Shown here in pieces: positions 47,601 to 59,473 of a stretch of DNA of 64,000 bases. The notes below the pieces were generated by a model, which saw only the letters and a program-made list of their open reading frames with translations, searched no databases and was not told where the DNA came from. Source of the DNA: Sphagnum compactum (lineage: Eukaryota > Bryophyta > Sphagnopsida > Sphagnales); assembly GCA_965153455.1 (NCBI GenBank), contig OZ234494.1, forward strand, positions 8,680,001 through 8,744,000, in the 5' to 3' direction. How positions within the stretch are numbered: position 1 is the first letter of the stretch; each line of letters starts with the position of its first letter. A program made the translations under genes and the position numbers.

Positions 47601-47919
47601 ACACACATTATGACACAATGCAGCAAAATCTGCAGTGCTATCCATCCTCTTATGCAGTTCAATTATTATCTTCCCTGGATCATCATACCCTGGCTTATAG
47701 AACTCTTAAGAAACTTGCACCTGATCAAGGCTTCAACTCCAGGAACACACATGAGATTTTACTATATACTCATTGTAAGTCTATATCATCGAGACATACC
47801 AAAGCCAGAGTAGGCTTGTGGACGTAGTCAGCAAGCGGCCAGTACGATGCAGACCTTGGATCATGATCATGCAAGATTGTCTTTCCAGTACTCCATGCAT
47901 CTCCGTAGAAAGCTGCCAT
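38676..47919 (-). CDS. GBA2: GH116 non-lysosomal glucosylceramidase (GBA2-type), 20 exons
   Basis: The enzyme hydrolyses glucosylceramide to glucose and ceramide at membranes. Exons in order: 47919-47800, 47493-47383, 47139-47083, 46823-46750, 46455-46356, 45846-45752, 45566-45466, 45223-45120, 44986-44933, 43788-43733, 43509-43471, 43083-42936, 42497-42313, 42223-42156, 42031-41959, 41221-41160, 41039-40413, 39976-39608, 39477-39170, 39000-38676. About 1020 residues. The N-terminal GBA2 domain has [26 protein letters not shown] and [21 protein letters not shown]. The catalytic (alpha/alpha)6 domain has [47 protein letters not shown] and FQTPEAWT. In GH116 the nucleophile Glu and acid/base Asp lie in the first two of these blocks. 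ATG 47919 has an upstream in-frame stop. Exon 11 is 39 bp and ends in a GC donor. Exons 16 and 17 do not join in frame with the obvious sites. Confidence 0.9.
40054..40318. mobile_element. MITE-like insertion, short form (265 bp), intron 17 of the glucosylceramidase gene
   Basis: It starts GGGAGGTTACT and ends AGTAACCTCCC, an 11-bp perfect inverted repeat. The outer 110-150 bp on both sides match the larger copy at 44004-44848, so it is an internally deleted relative. An imperfect flanking repeat (TGGGATCTCA versus TGGGATGCCA, a few bases outside the right end) may be the target duplication. Confidence 0.75.
44004..44848. mobile_element. MITE-like insertion, long form (845 bp), intron 9 of the glucosylceramidase gene
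   Basis: Inverted ends GGGAGGTTACT and AGTAACCTCCC as in 40054-40318. The interior is very AT-rich and non-coding. The flanks read GCTGAAGAACTTA on the left and, three bases outside the right end, GCTGAAGAAATTA, a likely target-site duplication with one change. The superfamily is uncertain; a 9-13-bp duplication would fit a Mutator-type element. Confidence 0.75.
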
Positions 47920-50900
47920 TGCTGCACTGACGTATAATCAAACGATCTTCCTGAAGATGTTCCTTATTCCTTCCACAAATCGCTCTTATTTTCTCGGGTT
48001 AGATCATACATTCTAACCCCGAATATCCCAGTAGTACTTGGAGCAGCAGCAGCAGCAGATCTGGTGACGTATTTGCAGGAAGGTATTTTCAGATCAATGT
48101 CGAAGGAAGATTTGATCACTCGCAAGTTATTTACAGTTAGAAAAGTTCGGAACAAACCGCAATTTCATGTATAAATCTGCAATATCAGAAGGCAGCAGCT
48201 GAGTTCTTTGCCATTACAACAACAACAACTGCAGCAGCTAGCTGGGTCCATGAGGAGGAGGAGAGGAGAAAAGCTTCCGCTTCTTCCGTGAAGTGCAAAT
48301 AAGCTATAATTTAAGACGTCTTCAACAAACAAACTTTTTTTCCCCCCGGTGATCCACCACGTCCCCGCCGTCCGGCCCCATTGAAAAGTTTAGGAGAAGA
48401 AAGTTGCGCACGAGGTTGACAAAAACATGATTCATATAAGCTTGTCCTCAACTCAACCATACTTAAGGACGCGGCAAAACGACTGTAGCTAGTCTTATGT
48501 TTGAAGCTCTGATCCTTTCTACCAGAGAATTTCTCCGATCAAATCCTCTTAAAGTCCATATACCTGTGGATTCAGTGGTGGCCAACTGCCCTATTCTGAT
48601 GATCAGGTTGAAAAGAAACTCGTTCGGACAACGAGGTGTTGACATGATCGCTACGTCCACTCAGACGAAAAACCTACATCCATCAGCAAACCATCTACAA
48701 CAAGGAAAAACGATAAAGTGCCGATGGTCACATATAAATTAACTATTGCTAAAATTAAGTAACAACGTACCCAAATTCGAAATTTGCTTGGAGGCTAAAG
48801 GTTTAGGGTACTTGAATTGGGGATAAAAGAAAAGGTCAACAAGGAGAAGGCTTGATTTATGGAAGTATCGAAGTATTGAACATGTGGGGGATATAGGGCC
48901 TCTTGGGTGTGTATGCTGGCTCACCTCATTGGCTGCCAGCAAATTCGATGTCCACCTCTGTTTTTACCATTTTTGACCTATGGCAAGGGCACAAACTGCG
49001 GGACATTGAGGACGTAAATTAAAGAGACCCTTATTTGAAAATCCCAGAAACATGGGTTTCCTTCGCCTTGGCTCCTCCTCATCACTATTTTTTTTCCTCA
49101 TTTTGTCATGTCGAAATTTTGGCGAAATTTAACAGTAAATTGAGCAAAATTAATCGAATTTTACACTAGGCATAAAAAATCCAAAAAAATCCCAATTTCT
49201 TTGTCGAAAAGTGGCGAAATTTAGCCAGAAAAAAAACACTGCGAGTCCTCATAACGGGCAGGGCTTTACCAGGTTCTTCCGTCACTAGGAAAGCCGCCAG
49301 AAGCTGAGCCCGGTAGGATCCTGTCCGTTCCCTTGCGTAAAGGTCTGTAGTAAAATGGCTGAGTTAGGTCGTAACTATAAATAGATAGGTAGCAAATCCA
49401 GAATCGGCCACTGTGGTAGCCGATTCTGCCATTTAACAAGGTCTGGGAAACCGGCCGAATCGGCAGGTACTGGAGAGCTCGGGGAGGGGGACTGGGAGAC
49501 CCGCGCGCAACGACGAAGGTGACGTATCGTGTCGAACTCGTGCATTCGAGACTGGGATCAGGACTGAAGAAGAATCTTAGGGGAAATAAATTTCAACTTT
49601 GGCTTTAGGGAATATTTTTGTGTACGCGAGTCCCAAAAGCGATTAGCAGTCTAGAGATATTAATCACAAGCAACGTTTTTAGGATCCCTGTGGGACCATC
49701 AACAAAACCTTGAATTTCCCCGATGCAAACATGAAATCGTTTGTTTGACAATGGGAAAATACAACGATTCCTCTGTTTCACACACAATGGGAAAATTAGG
49801 AGACGAACATTGAAATATTGATCCCACGATTCCCTTGGAGAGATTTCCAAAAGTTTTGTTAACTCAACTTTAACTCGTTAGAGGTTTCTACTCTTTTTTC
49901 CCTACAGGGAATGGCGAAAAAGTTTCTTGTCAATCGTCGACCAAAGCGGAGAGAAAATGACTTAGATGATCCGACTTTTATGCTTCAAAGGTCTCTCTAG
50001 TTGATGCACTACTGAACGAAGCAAACGAAAAAAAAGAGGAAGAAAAGGGTTAACACGGGTGAGATACTGAGATCCACGATTCAGAAGAAAATCTAGCCTT
50101 CCCAATCAAGCATCTGCAATCTCAAAAAATTATCTAGCACATGGAATAAGACACGCCATCCCCAAAACCTTGCACTCAAAGTTTTTAAAGATATTACGTG
50201 TGCATGACGCATGATCGAGTGTGCAATCTTTCACTGAACGCCACAAAATTACGAGCTGCCACAAAATGCAGCCGCTAGCTCCGTGTAATTAACACTCGAC
50301 GCCCATTCACCGACCTTCAGTCGTAACGTATAACTGTTTAAAGAAGTATGATAAAATCTGGTAGCAAACAATTAAACCAGCAGAGTAGCTATATATCTAG
50401 ATTGAGCTGCCAGCTGTAGAAGACAAAATGGCAGTAGTAGAATGCAATTGATTAAGTAAACTTTCTCATGTATATAACAAGGCGCCCAAGGAAGTGCTCC
50501 GCATCAAACAAGGGAACAGGACGACTACAGCGGCAGCGATCCGTCCACCACCAGCTCACGAAAGCAAAGCTGCTGTGCGTAAGTTTGAATACACAACAAC
50601 AGTAGCAACACTGGCAGTAACAACTGTAGAAACCAAGGTACAGCAACAACTCCTGGACCAAAACCCACAAAAAGAATCTCAAAAGAAAGCTCCAAACAAG
50701 GCCTACACGACCAATACCTCATCACAGGACGCTCGTCACAACACAATTCACCGCTGCGCTCGGCGATGATCCTCGCAAACACCGGAGAAACAGAACAGAG
50801 AAAATGACTCGCACAAAGGAGAGGGGAAAAAAAACGCAAAAAAGGGCAAAAAAGAAGACAACCGTCGATTTCTCCTTATCCCACATAATTAATTAATTAA

Positions 50901-52254
50901 TTATTCGAATCAAATCACATATGCAAAAATCTTTTATTGAAATTAAAGTAGTGATACATTTATTTCATTCAAGCAAGAAATTTCGTTTTTATTTCGATTC
51001 TAAGAAAATTTGTTGCAACCTAAAACAAAAAGGGTACATAACACTATTTAAAAAAAATTTGGTGAATTTTTGCATCCTGGCGACAAAAGAAAAGCCAATA
51101 GGACCCATTCAAAGGCTTAAATTATTGGAAAAAAATGGTCAGCATTTGCCACATTATGAGTATTTTTTTTTGAAATCATAAGATTTAGATAACAGGTTTT
51201 CACATGTTGCCAAATATAAGAGTATTCATTAGCTTTTTAAACCTACCTCTCTTACTGTCACCAAATTTGGCGCTGTCCTCTTTGTGGATGATGCCCACAC
51301 CACGTACCTCACAAAATCGGAAAAAAAATACACTGGTACCTAAGTATGTGTGCACACATGCACATTTTCCCCCAAATTTATGAAGTAGCACAAGTTGTGA
51401 TCATCCATGGTAAAATGATCTAGCCAAATTTGGTTACAAACAAAATATGAAAGTAGAAATTTTTAAAGGATTTTTAAAAAAAACTTTTACCTGTTAAAAC
51501 TTGAAACCTGAGGTACAATCTAGAAGATTCAGGAAAAAAACAAATTGGCACTCAGAAAGCCTAAAAAGGTTTGTGCATTTTTCAAAAAAATAGTCAGGTT
51601 GGTGGTTACTAAATTTCACAACACAATGATTACTACCTTTTACCTACAATTGAAGTAGTTTTAAATAATATATATTTTTTGTTGGCTGTCTGTAAGGGAG
51701 AGACTATTGAACAGTGTTATTTTCATTTGGTCCCAAACTTTGAGGAATGTTCACCAGGTATGCTGTGAACGAACACTTCAAATTTTAAAGAAATATGTGG
51801 AACATTTCATAACTTGGAAGTGTTGCTGGTTTGAACTTGCCATAAAGAACAGACACATGTTTTGTTCTAGCATGTTTTGATCTTGAATAGCAATTGGGCC
51901 AACAATCCCTTTGAGGTGAGCACTGTAATGAACCATCCCCTAAAATAACTAAAGAAGTGTTACTAAATTGTTTTTATTGTGCAAGATTATTATTCATACA
52001 CCTCAAAAGATGGATCAACAAGTTTGTTTCTTTTTCCAAATGAAAACAAAGCGGAGAAGGAAAGGGAAATGTAGAAAAAACAAAAAACAAAAGAAAAAAG
52101 TGACACTTTGCTGAAAGATTGTTGCGGTTGCTGTGCCTTCACTGTGCTTCAATTGCAAGTGTGTGTAGCAATTAAGAAGGGCCACTATGGAAAAATACTT
52201 GACAATTTGAAGTTAACAAATCTAATAAAACATTGGACATCTCGAATAGAAGCT
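47920..52254. other. Upstream and intergenic region without recognised genes
   Basis: The first few hundred bases should contain the glucosylceramidase promoter and leader. There is a CAG-type run at about 48045-48057. A hairpin lies at 49400-49427 (AGAATCGGC and GCCGATTCT around a 10-base loop) with an ACTATAAATAGA box 25 bp to its left. AATTAATTAATTAATTA lies near 50888. I see no convincing coding exon; the open frames at 50494-50769 and 50921-51181 have no motif. Confidence 0.45.
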
Positions 52255-52480
52255 GGAATAGCCCAATTGACAATTATTTAAGCCTTACGAGGATTCATGC
52301 AAATACCATTGCCAAAGATGACATAACTCAAAAGTTCCACTTTAGATTGATGAAATTCACATTTCCAATTTGGCATAAAATCCAACTTCCCAAAGCTTCT
52401 CTAAAACCAAATATACATGGCATGGTCCTCCATGTTCTTTGAGAAAATGAAGACGTCATCAATGTAACAGACCAACGACG
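52255..52480 (-). pseudogene. Decayed Ty3/gypsy reverse-transcriptase fragment
   Basis: The minus strand, in shifting frames and with stops, reads a CYIDDVFIFSKNMEDHA-like active site followed by CEFHQSKVELLSYVIFGNG. This corresponds to the reverse-transcriptase palm/thumb of a Ty3 element of a different lineage from A and B. No LTRs or other domains seen nearby. Confidence 0.6.
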
Positions 52481-54088
52481 TTAGCAAGTGAGCAGGTGAC
52501 CATGACAGTGCAAACATGATACAATGAGCCAACGGGGTTATTGTAAAAAAGGATTGCATGTCCTTTTTGCCAAAAAAACTTTTTCATATGAATGAATTTT
52601 AGAACATTTTTTTTGGCAACTTGTTATAATAAATGTTTATAGTTGTCCAAGTACATGACATGTTTTTTTTCTCATCATTTTTGAATAAATATGAATTTTT
52701 GAAAGTGTCTTGACTCCTTGTAAATTTAATGTTTCGTCATTGAAAATGATAATAATTTCAAATCATAAACAATTTTATTCTTTTTACATTTTTATGTTTT
52801 CTTGTATGATAAATTACAAATTTTTTTAACACATCATGTACATTTTACCCCATTTATGTGTGGCAAAGGACTTTTGAAGTTGTAAAATTCTGGATCAATT
52901 TTGAAAAGTTGAAAATTTTTGTTTTACAATTCCACATATCTTAGGGTATGAGTTTTTTTTAATGTGGTTAATAGGTATTTATCCTCTTAATTTTTTTCCA
53001 TCAAATGTGATTTATTATATGAGTCCTTTTCATAGTCCTTTACAAAATTGATTCATGTATGATGCATTCCTATTCACTTTTAGATGTCTTAAATCAAAAC
53101 TTAAAGTTTAAAATTTCATCAAATGGATTTCTGGTTTTGAATTCCTTGACATTCATATGAATGAAAAAGCAATAACTTGCCATGATTGCCATGGCTTTAA
53201 ATTGCAAAACAGAAATATTTATCCAATTTTGATTACTTTTCTTTGCGGTTCGATGTTTTTTTTGGTTCATTGGATTGTGACTGCACTCGCGAATAGGTGA
53301 GAAGGTGAGCGTGAGCAGGTTCGCATGAGCAAGAAGGAATCTTTTAAAATATTCCATGCCACATCATGGAATATTCTTAATATATTTTTCTACCACGTGG
53401 AATTAATATATGACATGGCAAAATATTCCACACCTTGTCATGGAATATTTTACCATGTCACATAGATGATTTGTTGGCGTATCAACAATGATTTATTGAC
53501 TCTAAACATATTATCATTCTTGGTGCAACCAATGCTCCAAATATCTAAGGTTCCTATACAATATCTTTAATATTTTTAGAATTGTTTGAAATGATGAGAA
53601 ACTACATGCCTAAGAAATATTTGATGAATTTAAACTAATAAATATATTAGTTTTCAACAAACATGTGCTACGATGGCAAGGTACTACAACATTTTACATA
53701 ATAAGATAGTATACATGAAAGCACGTTATGACTATCAATGGGTTTATTGTAAATAAAATGTATAAAGTTTTATCAAATTACATATTTTGATGCCACACCA
53801 CTAGTTTAATCGTAACCAGAAACAAAACTTCTTACATAATGGAACCAACTATAGCAAGCTTGATGAATGAAAAAACACATTGGATTTGAAACAAATGTAA
53901 TTATTATGCACTATCACTAGAGTCCAAAGGCTTTAGAGTGTTCTAACAAACGTTGAACTTCATCCCAACTCCACTTGCAATAATGAATGAACTCTTCTCT
54001 GAGCCCACAAAACATAATCGTTTGCAAGATGCGATACACATGTTTGCATTGCACATATGCCCCACAGCCACCCAACGAACCTACCAAC
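52481..54088. other. AT-rich intergenic DNA with hairpins
   Basis: No gene recognised. Two hairpins occur close together and are listed separately. Confidence 0.45.
53348..53459. repeat. Two adjacent hairpins sharing the ATATTCCATG core
   Basis: The first is 53348-53358 paired with 53365-53375 (AATATTCCATG and its complement, 6-base loop). The second is 53412-53430 paired with 53441-53459 (19-bp arms, one mismatch, 10-base loop). The arms of both share AAATATTCCA, so the block may be a small foldback element or a decayed MITE. Confidence 0.7.
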
Positions 54089-55147
54089 CACTACTAGAAA
54101 ACATGGTATTTTTTGATTGGCAAATTTAGTTAAAAAGTACCCAATTTGAATAGGCATAAAAAAAACCACTCTATCATTTTGGACAAGTCGATTTCGACAT
54201 GTCCATTGTGACTAGGGTGGTTTTTTTTTACTGGACCATTTAATTGGTCATTTTGACTGGTAATTTTGATGAGTCAAATTTTTGTCTAGATAAATTTTTT
54301 TATGGTTGGTAGGTAGGTAGGTAGGTCATAAAAAGGTAGGCAAGTAAGTAGTAGCCTACCCTAGCCTACCCTATCCTACTTGACCTACTTTAATTTAACC
54401 TAGTATATATTATTTAACCTACCTTACCTACTTTAGCCCCTTAAGCATGTACGTAAGTTATAATGTTAAGAATTGAACCCTTGACCTCCACAATGATAAA
54501 CCAAGTCCTTAACCAATGGACCACACCATCAAAAGGTGTGGTAGTATGTAGGTAGGTAGGTAAATAGATAGGCAAGTAGGTGGGTAGGTAGTATATAGGT
54601 AGGTAGGCCGATGGGTTTGTAGGTACGTAGTACATGTATATAAATAGGTGTGTGGGAAAGCAGGTAGGTAGTACATCCATGTAGGTGGGTGGGTGGGTAG
54701 GTAGGTAGGTAGTTAATATGTAGGTAGGTTATAGGTGGGTGGATAGGTAGGTAGGTAGTACATCTAGGTAGGTGGGTGGGTTGGTAGTTAGGTAGTACAT
54801 TTAGGTAGGTAGGTAGGTTGTAAAACATTGTAAGTGGGAGGTAGGAAGTAGGTATGTAATAGGCATAAGGTGTTCCATTTGATTAGAGAACATTGGTCAT
54901 TTTGACTAATGATGTCATTTCTTATGTTCAATTTGACTAGATGTCCCATTTGACTAAAACCCATTGGCCATTTTAACTAGGGTTATTTAACTTGACTAGA
55001 TGTATTGATCAAATAAGTCACCCTAGTCAAGTTGATTGGTCAAAAAATACATGTTTCAAGCCCCTAGTCAAAATGGACATGTCCATTAGTAAAAAAAAAC
55101 CAATTAGTTAACTTGAACCATTTGAAAAACCATGTTTTGTAATAGTG
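54089..55147. mobile_element. CACTA-like non-autonomous element (1059 bp)
   Basis: It starts CACTACTAGAAAACATGGT, and the reverse complement of its right end is CACTATTACAAAACATGGT. The flanking 3-bp target duplication is AAC (54086-54088 and 55148-55150). CACTA termini with a 3-bp duplication define the superfamily. Subterminal TTTGACTAG and GACATGTCCAT motifs repeat in both orientations. There is no transposase; the centre is a microsatellite. Confidence 0.85.
54304..54840. repeat. AGGT/GTAG microsatellite with an inverted companion tract
   Basis: Degenerate AGGT repeats fill 54307-54345 and 54545-54840. Between them, 54350-54435 is rich in the complementary CCTA/ACCT motif, so the two tracts can pair as a long imperfect foldback. 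The open frames reading YLPTYLPT-like peptides here are repeat artefacts. Confidence 0.85.
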
Positions 55148-55350
55148 AACATTCTAACAAAGTAGACACATGAACATCCATAGAAATTGCCAATAGTGAC
55201 ATCATATCGGTTGTCATTATAAAGAATATTGTAAATTCATCCATACCCAGGTGGCGAGACATCAACAATAGGGAAAACAATGCATTGGAGAAGTAACTTG
55301 CTAACTTCTTAATTGTTCGTGTGCTGTTGTGTTATCTTGAACACAAAAGG

Positions 55351-56247
55351 TCATCTCACTTTCTTGCCACCACGAGTTCTAGGCCAACAACTTGCATTGG
55401 ACAGCCTCATAAGGCTATGATAACTCACAACAAGCACATGGGAATTGCTTGAACTAGAAGATTGCAAACCAAATAAACTTTGAGCATTGTTTTTACGTAG
55501 GTGGTCAAGGGAAAACCCTGCCTCTTCTAGAGTTGTTACTTCCTTTTGGGTCAAGTTAGTACCTTTTTGGATTGGCCATACAGTTGGAACTATAGGCCTA
55601 ACAACTGTAAATTTTTGGGTTCGCCCACCCACACAACAGCTCAAGTCATTGGGACTAAACTAATGTTTATGGTGTTCGAGTGATCCACTGTGATATTCAA
55701 CCTAGAAACTTGAGTAACATGGAGTAGGAATTCCACTTGCTAATTTGTAAATTTTGATCCTTGCTCTGCATTTAAGAGTTGTGGTTTTTTGGAGTGCAAA
55801 ATATTGAATTGCAGATTTGGGTGGGCAACTTTCAATACACCACTGGCCATCAACACAAATACTTTCCTTCAACTATAAGCCACCTTGAAAGAGCAAAGGT
55901 AGCAAATCATTAGAATTAGGTGGTTGTTGTTGAACGTGTACATCCTCCACAATATCAAATTCAGGAATCGAAACGGATACATGTGGATGAGAAAAATTCA
56001 CACGGTCAAGATGATGGGAATTTTCATCTATGTTTAGAGGACAATCAACAGGTTGTTTGGTAGACCCAAACACCTCTTCTCCCTCGAGGTGCAGAAGGCA
56101 ATTTGTGAAAGGTGACCTAAATGTGTAATTTGCCACAACGGCCACAAGTTTGGCATGATCACTCAATCCTTGTGCTTTCCTCAACAGTAATTCATTTTTA
56201 TTGGGTCCATGACTAGTTAGACCACCTTGCAAATATTTTCTATACAA
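55351..56247 (-). other. Two unrecognised minus-strand open segments
   Basis: Frames at 55644-55351 and 56247-55873 (97 and 124 codons, neither beginning with ATG) carry non-repetitive amino-acid composition but no motif I recognise. The first contains a short serine-rich run. They could be exons of a decayed gene or element. I see no splice sites strong enough to connect them. Confidence 0.25.
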
Positions 56248-57169
56248 TGTAGACTATTTGAAAGCATGAACATAGTCATCGGACGTTGCTATGTACAGAC
56301 AAATGCCACGTTTTCCTGATTATTGCAACCATATGTTATGCACAATTTTTATTAGATTCCAAGTGGGCATGTCCACCCACTCCTCATCATTGAACTTCTA
56401 TAGGTGAAAGGAAAAAAAAGGTCAATAAAATTTGAAATATCACAACGGACTTAGAGCGAGAGTGCAAATGGAATTAAAGAGCAAATGAAGTTCCTATATT
56501 AAATGTAAACAAGAAAGAGAGTAATAAAAATTTGAACAACGAAATATTCACATGGACCATGAACCCTTCCCATTATCTAACACAAAAATGTTAGAAGCTA
56601 AACCAATTGCCAAGCTCATGGACACCTGCCTCAAAAGTAACCCCAAATGAAAGCCACCAACAATAAATTAAACCATATAGACTATTGACCTCACCAAGGG
56701 ATTTTGCACCCTTGTATTAGTGGGAAAGAAAGATGTGTTGATCTTGAAATTCAGGTTTGATCAGTTGTTTTGATGCACCCCCAATTTTGATTCAAGAAGA
56801 AGAACAGAGATTCAACAAATCAGAAAGGGAAGAAGTAGTACCAAGGTATAAATCTGTTTACCTCTTTATTATCGAAATCGTTAGGAGAATGAAAAGTTTG
56901 AACAAAAAGCTCAAAATTTTGAACCTCCGATTTATTATGTGGTTGAACAAGAAGCCACAACTCAGGGTATCAGAATGTCCAAAGGAATTAAATTGGTACT
57001 TGTAACTAAACAAAAAATTGTAATCTTACCAAGAGTAGAACTAAAAGTAGCAAAAAGTGTTTCAGTGGTTGTAAAAGTGAAGTACAGTAAACTGAAATTT
57101 AATCAGTAGAATGAAAACATAGTTAAAGTTCCAAGGGATTAGAGTAGAGGGATTCATAATGTGAATAGA

Positions 57170-57453
57170 GTTCCAAAACCAAATTTTCCACATTGCACAT
57201 ATTGCCATTAAATTGGACATCAAATCAATGAATGTCCATTTATTGAAGATAATGTGAGGCAAGGATTTGTTGAACATTTTTAGAATCTGAATTCGGAACC
57301 CACAAGAGTAGGGAATCATGGATATATTGAGCTAAAGGATCTGTACCATGAAAAGGTTAGAATTCCAGATAGACTCAAATAACAAATTTGGAGAGAAAAC
57401 AAAGTGGAAATGAGAGCTCAAATTGTGGCAGATGTAATGCCTATTTCTATAGC
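57170..57453 (+). pseudogene. Gag-like zinc-knuckle relic interrupted by an LTR
   Basis: The plus-strand frame from GTT 57170 contains a perfect CCHC spacing (C-x2-C-x4-H-x4-C in PHCTYCH*IGHQINECP). It continues through EDNVRQGFVEHF and a WRENKVEMRAQIVADVM tail until position 57453, where LTR-like sequence begins. Three in-frame stops (TAA, TAG, TAA) interrupt it. The domain suggests a retroelement gag or a host CCHC nucleic-acid-binding protein. Confidence 0.5.
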
Positions 57454-57630
57454 TGACGCACTCCCAAGCTCCTTGATAGACTCAAGAAGAGTTTAAGGTA
57501 GTGAACAGCGGAAATGTTAGGAGCTCGGGGCACACTCCCAGCTCTCAGCACTTCAAAGGGGTAGAGGGGCGTGCTGAGGCTAAAATGTAAGAAAAATTTG
57601 CACACAAATGGTTACTTGGTAGGCTATATA
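57454..57630 (-). repeat. Partial LTR related to the element A/B families
   Basis: The plus strand reads TGACGCACTCCCAAGCTCCT, like the 3' end of the minus-strand B LTR. It then has a diverged CTCCCAGCTCTCAGCACT...GAGGGGCGTGCT block matching the LTR start region. Similarity fades near 57630. No primer-binding site precedes it and no second LTR is seen, so it is a truncated solo LTR. Confidence 0.65.
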
Positions 57631-57977
57631 TGTGTCACGACTTAGTTCATTCCATCACGTAATCAAGGTGAACCACAAACCCAAATTAACCAATTCACTT
57701 TTAAGCCAATGCCCATTTAACCTGCAAAAACATCTAAGGTAAAATCAATTGAAACAAACATGTCATACAACATGCATTTAAAGCACCAATGAGAAGTTGC
57801 AACCCTAAACCATATTTCAGTCAATACATGCAATTTTCAACCAAAAGATCACATGTACATCTAAAGTTATAATGGCTGAGCACAAACATCCATAAATTGA
57901 ACTTCACATAAATGTGAAATGTGTACAATGTCTAGGACTTTCTCTTTTTCCTTTGTTTCACTTGTGATAACATAGGT

Positions 57978-58304
57978 TTAGCAAACTTGGTCTGTAAGTC
58001 TTGGGAGGTCATTAGGTTGCATTGGGTTCTTCCTCTTTTGTTTAGAATCATTTGAGTGTTGACTATTGGTGGGGTTACAGCTGCAACAATCTACATTGCC
58101 ATCTACACATTGACTAGAGGAAGGTTTCTGTCTAGGAAGGGCAACTTCAAAAGTTTTTGAAGGTGATAAACTAGTGTTCAAATTAAGAAGAAGTTCAACA
58201 CCTAATTCATCATTTCTAGTTGAGTCAGCTGCAACTCCCTTGGAACCGGTGAAGATATTTGTTAAGGGGGTTGGATGATTACATGATTTTGGATGAACAA
58301 GCAT
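57978..58304 (-). CDS. Hypothetical protein segment (108 aa)
   Basis: An ATG-initiated frame rich in Ser/Asn/Lys with a Cys cluster (CVDGNVDCCSC) near the middle. No family recognised. It lies in a run of minus-strand fragments (58-62.4 kb) and may be one exon of a decayed gene. Confidence 0.25.
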   Translation of the reverse strand: MLVHPKSCNHPTPLTNIFTGSKGVAADSTRNDELGVELLLNLNTSLSPSKTFEVALPRQKPSSSQCVDGNVDCCSCNPTNSQHSNDSKQKRKNPMQPNDLPRLTDQVC

Positions 58305-58858
58305 TTAGGATAGGGACTAATCAAAGAACTTTGTTAGTTTGAATTTTGAATTCTTATTGGTTTTGAATCATGATGAGGAGACGGGACTGCCCAAAGGGGG
58401 AGGTTTTAGAAAAGAAAGGATTCTTAAACACATAGTTTTGGGAAAGAGTGGGAGGCACTATAGGAACTTTGTAGTAGAAAACCATAGACTATGTTTTGAT
58501 ATACCACTTATTTAATTGTTGTTTTGGTTGTTTGCAATAAAACATGGGATTCTATTGTAATTTTGATTCATGTTTTCAATAATGTAGAGAAGCACAAACT
58601 TTTGTACTGAATTCTATGTTTATACCGTTGTGTGAATTTTCTGTAGTATCAAAATATGATGAAATGAATTGTAATCTTGTTTTTGGAGTTTTTTTCAATG
58701 TATTTTAAAGTGTAGATTTTGGTTATATGAAATAACCATGAATCTGGTGTTTTAATGAATGGCAGTGTAAAGTGTTGAGAAACAAGGTAGAAATAGTGAA
58801 TGTATGTAAGTGAAATGCAAATCTGTTATTACATTAGTGTGGAAATTTTTTGTAGGAA

Positions 58859-59375
58859 TTAAATTTCACTTCTACCAATATTTGTAGCTCCTTTTTTGGT
58901 GGAGTCATGATCTCTACCTCTTTTTCTAGCAAAGTCATTTGCAGCATCATTTTCAGCACCAGAATCAGAATCGACAGCTCCCTTTGTGGAGGAATCTATT
59001 ATAGCTCCATCATCAACCTTTTGATTTTTTGGCGAACCATCAACCCACCTCTCCAATTTTGATCCATCATCACTTTTTGACCCAAAATCATAATCACATT
59101 CATCCTCCCCAAAGATTTCCAAGCCATTTTCCTTATCACTTTTCCTTGGTGTCATCTTTATATGTGATGATGAAGTAGGTAGGTTTGTTGTAGAATCAAA
59201 AGCTTTTGCAAGTGAAAGCATAAGAGGACTTATGGATGTAGTAAGGGAGGTAATTCGTTCCCACCCACTTGTGCCAATTTTACATGAGGGACACATTGTT
59301 TGACCTTAGACGCATGCATAACAAAAATCACAGTGGCCACAAGGTTGCACAAAGATCAATAAGGTATCACAAGGT
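58859..59375 (-). pseudogene. RING-finger relic with acidic tail
   Basis: The minus-strand frame reads CDTLLIFVQPCGHCDFCYAC, then V and a TAA stop, then GQTMCPSCKIGTSGWERI. This matches the second half of a C3HC4 RING finger (PCGH, FC..C, CP.C). Downstream is an acidic, Lys/Asp/Ser-rich tail with DECDYDFGSKSDDGS and RKRGRDHDSTKK. The stop inside the RING and the missing first Cys pair mark it as broken, unless the first half is on an upstream exon. RING proteins are usually E3 ubiquitin ligases. Confidence 0.5.
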
Positions 59376-59473
59376 TAGTCATCAAATACAATGGTAAAAT
59401 GTAGCTGTTCATTATATAAGATAAATGAATTATAACAGTTAAGTATTGAACATGCATTTCATGAACTGTCACG

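Noticed and set aside
54441-54828. YLPTYLPT-type open frames
   Set aside because: Pure translation of the AGGT microsatellite in the CACTA-like element.
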